From positions 63,364,887-63,428,886 of the forward strand of contig OX235262.1 in the NCBI GenBank assembly GCA_944472135.2: DNA of 64,000 nucleotides. The letters run 5' to 3'. A model generated the notes under the pieces. That model was not told the origin of the DNA. It made no database searches and worked only from the letters and a program-made list of their open reading frames with translations. The position numbers and the translations under genes are program-made. This document shows, one piece after another, positions 62,092 to 64,000 of the stretch (position 1 is the stretch's first letter; the number at the start of each line of letters is the position of its first letter). The stretch comes from Trichobilharzia regenti. Taxonomy: Eukaryota; Platyhelminthes; Trematoda; Strigeidida; Schistosomatidae.

Positions 62092-64000
62092 CTACACGTT
62101 TAAAGAACTTAAAATATCTATGTAGGGTGAAAAAGAAGGTGTAAGAGTCAGGCGCAAAAGTGCATTGTCATCTTTGAGCAGTCTGGTGACTGAGGAGATG
62201 AACACTGGAAGTGTGTTTGCATCGCGCACATTAGCTGGTAGTCTATTCCAAATGACTGAAAACTTATTTAAGAAGAAGTTGTACCGCACGTAAGTCTGAC
62301 AGTGCTCTATAGCAGCTAGGTTGTGATGATTTCTAAGATTGTAACTGATGACAGCGGTAGGTTTAGTTATTGGCTCGGAGGAATGCAAGAGAAGATTAGT
62401 TAGCTTATAGTAAAAGATTAGGTTTAGCTTAAGGCGTCTTTTCCAGAGGGGTTCTAATCTTAGTCTTTCGCATCGCTCATGGTATTCCAGACCACTTTCT
62501 AAACCAAGAGTTCTTGAGGTAAACTGCCGTTGCACTCCCTCTAATTTAAGCTTGTCATTTTGTCTTAGTCCGCTAAGAATAAACGGGCAGTATTCTAAGA
62601 TAGGTCGGACACATACTTTGTATAATAAAACCCTAGTTTCACAACAAAAGAAATTGCGTGTTATGCATCCTATCAGCCTACGCGTTTTACGTCTGGCATA
62701 ATCAGTCTGTTCAGCGAACGTTAGGTTACTAGAGTATCTAATACCGAGATCTACGACTGAATTGAGCTTAGCTAGTTTTCGCCCATTTATTTCAAGGTTT
62801 AGATCAAGCTTACTGTTGCCGATACAAATCCAGCCGCATTTGTCAATGTTAAAATTTAGACAGGATTCAGCACACCACGTTGCAAGGCTACTTAGTTCAA
62901 GATGTATTTTATCTACCATATCGCTTAATTCATGAGTGTAGCAGGAGTAGACGACTTTGAGGTCGTCAGCATATAGGAATGGTTTACCTGAGGTGAAGCA
63001 CTTGCAAATGCTGTTAATGTAAACTGTGAATAAAAGTGGACCTAGGACACTACCTTGCACGACCCCACTTGAGATCTGCCTAGGATGAGACAATACAGAT
63101 CCAACTTTGGTTATTTGTACCCTGTTGCTTAGAAATGATTTTAACCAGTTCAGTAATGGGTTGCGAATTCCACAAGAGTACAGCTTCTCAAAGAGAATAC
63201 TGTGAGATACCATGTCAAATGCCCTAGATATATCGAAGTAGAGAACAACGACTAGCTTACGTGCTTCGCGATTACTAGTGATGCAGTTGAAAAAGTCGAA
63301 GTGGCAAGTAACGCAGGATCTATTTTTGAGAAATCCGTGTTGAGACCTTGTAACAAGATCTTCCCTAATTAGGTAGTCTGACAATTGATCCTTTACAACT
63401 TTCTCCATGATTCGTGAGATAACTGGGGTTATATTTATGGGTCTGTAATTGCGGACGTTTGCCCTATCACCAGATTTGTAATGTGGAATTATGAAGCTAG
63501 TTTTCCACTCACTAGGGTAAGTGCCAGTGTCCATAGATATTGAGAAGAATTTAAGAAGTAACAGGGGTATATCACACCCACTGTTTTTGAAAATTATCGA
63601 AGCGAGGCCATCCGGTCCCGTACTAGTGGAAGGTTTAAGGCTTTTAATTGCTTGTACTATTAACTGATTAGTGAACACAATGCTTTCAAGGGAAGAGATA
63701 GTAAGGGGAGCGGTTTCACCAGGCATATGTGTTTCTAAACTAAAGTTTGCAAACCAATCACTGAAGAGTTCACAGATAGTGGCAGGTTCATTGTAGATTA
63801 CTTTGTCGTGAAGTAAGTATGGGATTTCCCTCGCTGACTGCATTCGTTTTTTAAGAAGTGCCGTTAAGTTATAAACTTTGGAGGTACTTTCAAGTGCCGT
63901 TAACTCTTCGTCGAGGTCCTTTTGAGAACGTAGGCGCTTGATAGATTCAAGAGACTCGTGGATTGAGAGCAATAGTGATATGTCCTTAGTGGAATAGTAC
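62092..64000 (-). CDS. CR1-like LINE reverse transcriptase polyprotein, open, N-terminus beyond window
   Basis: The frame is open from the window end to TAA at 62092, with 626 codons from the first ATG at 63972. RT motifs: TGPDGLASIIFKNSG, NYRPINITPVISRIMEK, QHGFLKNRSCVTCHFDF, YFDISRAFDMVSHSILF (motif A), SGVVQGSVLGPLLFTVYIN (B) and PFLYADDLKVVYSC (Y-A-D-D, C). The C-terminal domain follows with CNFNIDKCGW-like, VDLGIRYSSNLTFAEQ, VLLYKVCVRPILEYCPFIL, LEPLWKRRLKLNLIFYYKL and FSVIWNRLPANVRD. All visible motifs are intact. The endonuclease should lie past 64000. It is a separate subfamily from the LINE at 42240-44767. With no internal stop it may belong to a recently active family. Confidence 0.92.
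   Translation of the reverse strand, partial: YYSTKDISLLLSIHESLESIKRLRSQKDLDEELTALESTSKVYNLTALLKKRMQSAREIPYLLHDKVIYNEPATICELFSDWFANFSLETHMPGETAPLTISSLESIVFTNQLIVQAIKSLKPSTSTGPDGLASIIFKNSGCDIPLLLLKFFSISMDTGTYPSEWKTSFIIPHYKSGDRANVRNYRPINITPVISRIMEKVVKDQLSDYLIREDLVTRSQHGFLKNRSCVTCHFDFFNCITSNREARKLVVVLYFDISRAFDMVSHSILFEKLYSCGIRNPLLNWLKSFLSNRVQITKVGSVLSHPRQISSGVVQGSVLGPLLFTVYINSICKCFTSGKPFLYADDLKVVYSCYTHELSDMVDKIHLELSSLATWCAESCLNFNIDKCGWICIGNSKLDLNLEINGRKLAKLNSVVDLGIRYSSNLTFAEQTDYARRKTRRLIGCITRNFFCCETRVLLYKVCVRPILEYCPFILSGLRQNDKLKLEGVQRQFTSRTLGLESGLEYHERCERLRLEPLWKRRLKLNLIFYYKLTNLLLHSSEPITKPTAVISYNLRNHHNLAAIEHCQTYVRYNFFLNKFSVIWNRLPANVRDANTLPVFISSVTRLLKDDNALLRLTLTPSFSPYIDILSSLNV

Noticed and set aside
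1..64000. CRISPR arrays, bacterial operons or a prokaryotic mobile system
   Set aside because: The window has introns, eukaryotic host genes and retroelements. No regularly spaced direct repeats with unique spacers were seen.

Overview
This window is eukaryotic genomic DNA: AT-rich, intron-bearing and crowded with retroelements. The host genes and the mix of retroelements point to a digenean flatworm, most likely a blood fluke (Schistosoma or a close relative). That mix is Penelope-like elements with GIY-YIG endonucleases, RTE (SR2-like) and CR1/jockey-like LINEs, BEL/Pao and Ty3/gypsy LTR elements, and tRNA-headed SINEs carrying hammerhead ribozymes of the schistosome Sm-alpha type. The organism assignment is inference from these families; no database was searched.

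Two host genes are recognised with confidence. The 3' half of a DGAT2-family acyltransferase lies on the + strand, with exons 4963-5146, 9395-9573 and 12174-12322. A complete four-exon eIF3 subunit h gene lies on the - strand, with exons 28132-27872, 27839-27594, 21202-20864 and 19259-19071. They are convergent, about 6.7 kb apart. Every splice junction proposed has GT/AG ends and keeps the reading frame. A third possible gene is a 125-codon orphan ORF at 17127-17504 in the gap between them.

Layout. 1-4840: LINE, Penelope and SINE debris. 4963-12322: the acyltransferase exons, with introns holding a Penelope element flanked by inverted repeats (5585-6990), a long palindrome and hammerhead SINEs (8366-8775) and RTE tails. 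12.9-19 kb: a SINE with an intact-looking hammerhead core on the - strand, RTE fragments, a nested LINE and the orphan ORF. 19-28.3 kb: eIF3h, whose 6.4-kb second intron holds an RTE copy and a Penelope copy. 28.3-34.5 kb: mostly unrecognised sequence with LTR, LINE and repeat fragments. 34.5-56.6 kb: a large BEL/Pao nest arranged as an inverted duplication (arms 34535-40787 and 47173-52498) around a 6.4-kb spacer that holds a nearly intact CR1-like LINE. 56.6-64 kb: BEL and gypsy remnants, an RTE endonuclease gene split by a precise insertion, a 132-bp tandem duplication and a nearly intact RT-encoding LINE running off the window end.

The strongest candidates for something new are: a short non-autonomous BEL derivative, present twice in inverted orientation, that encodes a BEL gag domain fused to a long acidic, serine-rich segment replacing protease, RT and integrase; the minus-strand hammerhead ribozyme with a tRNA-like head; and the 8.4-kb palindrome whose right arm abuts an antisense hammerhead stem. 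Most transposon ORFs are broken; the LINE ORFs at 42.2-44.4 kb and 62.1-64 kb are the exceptions.
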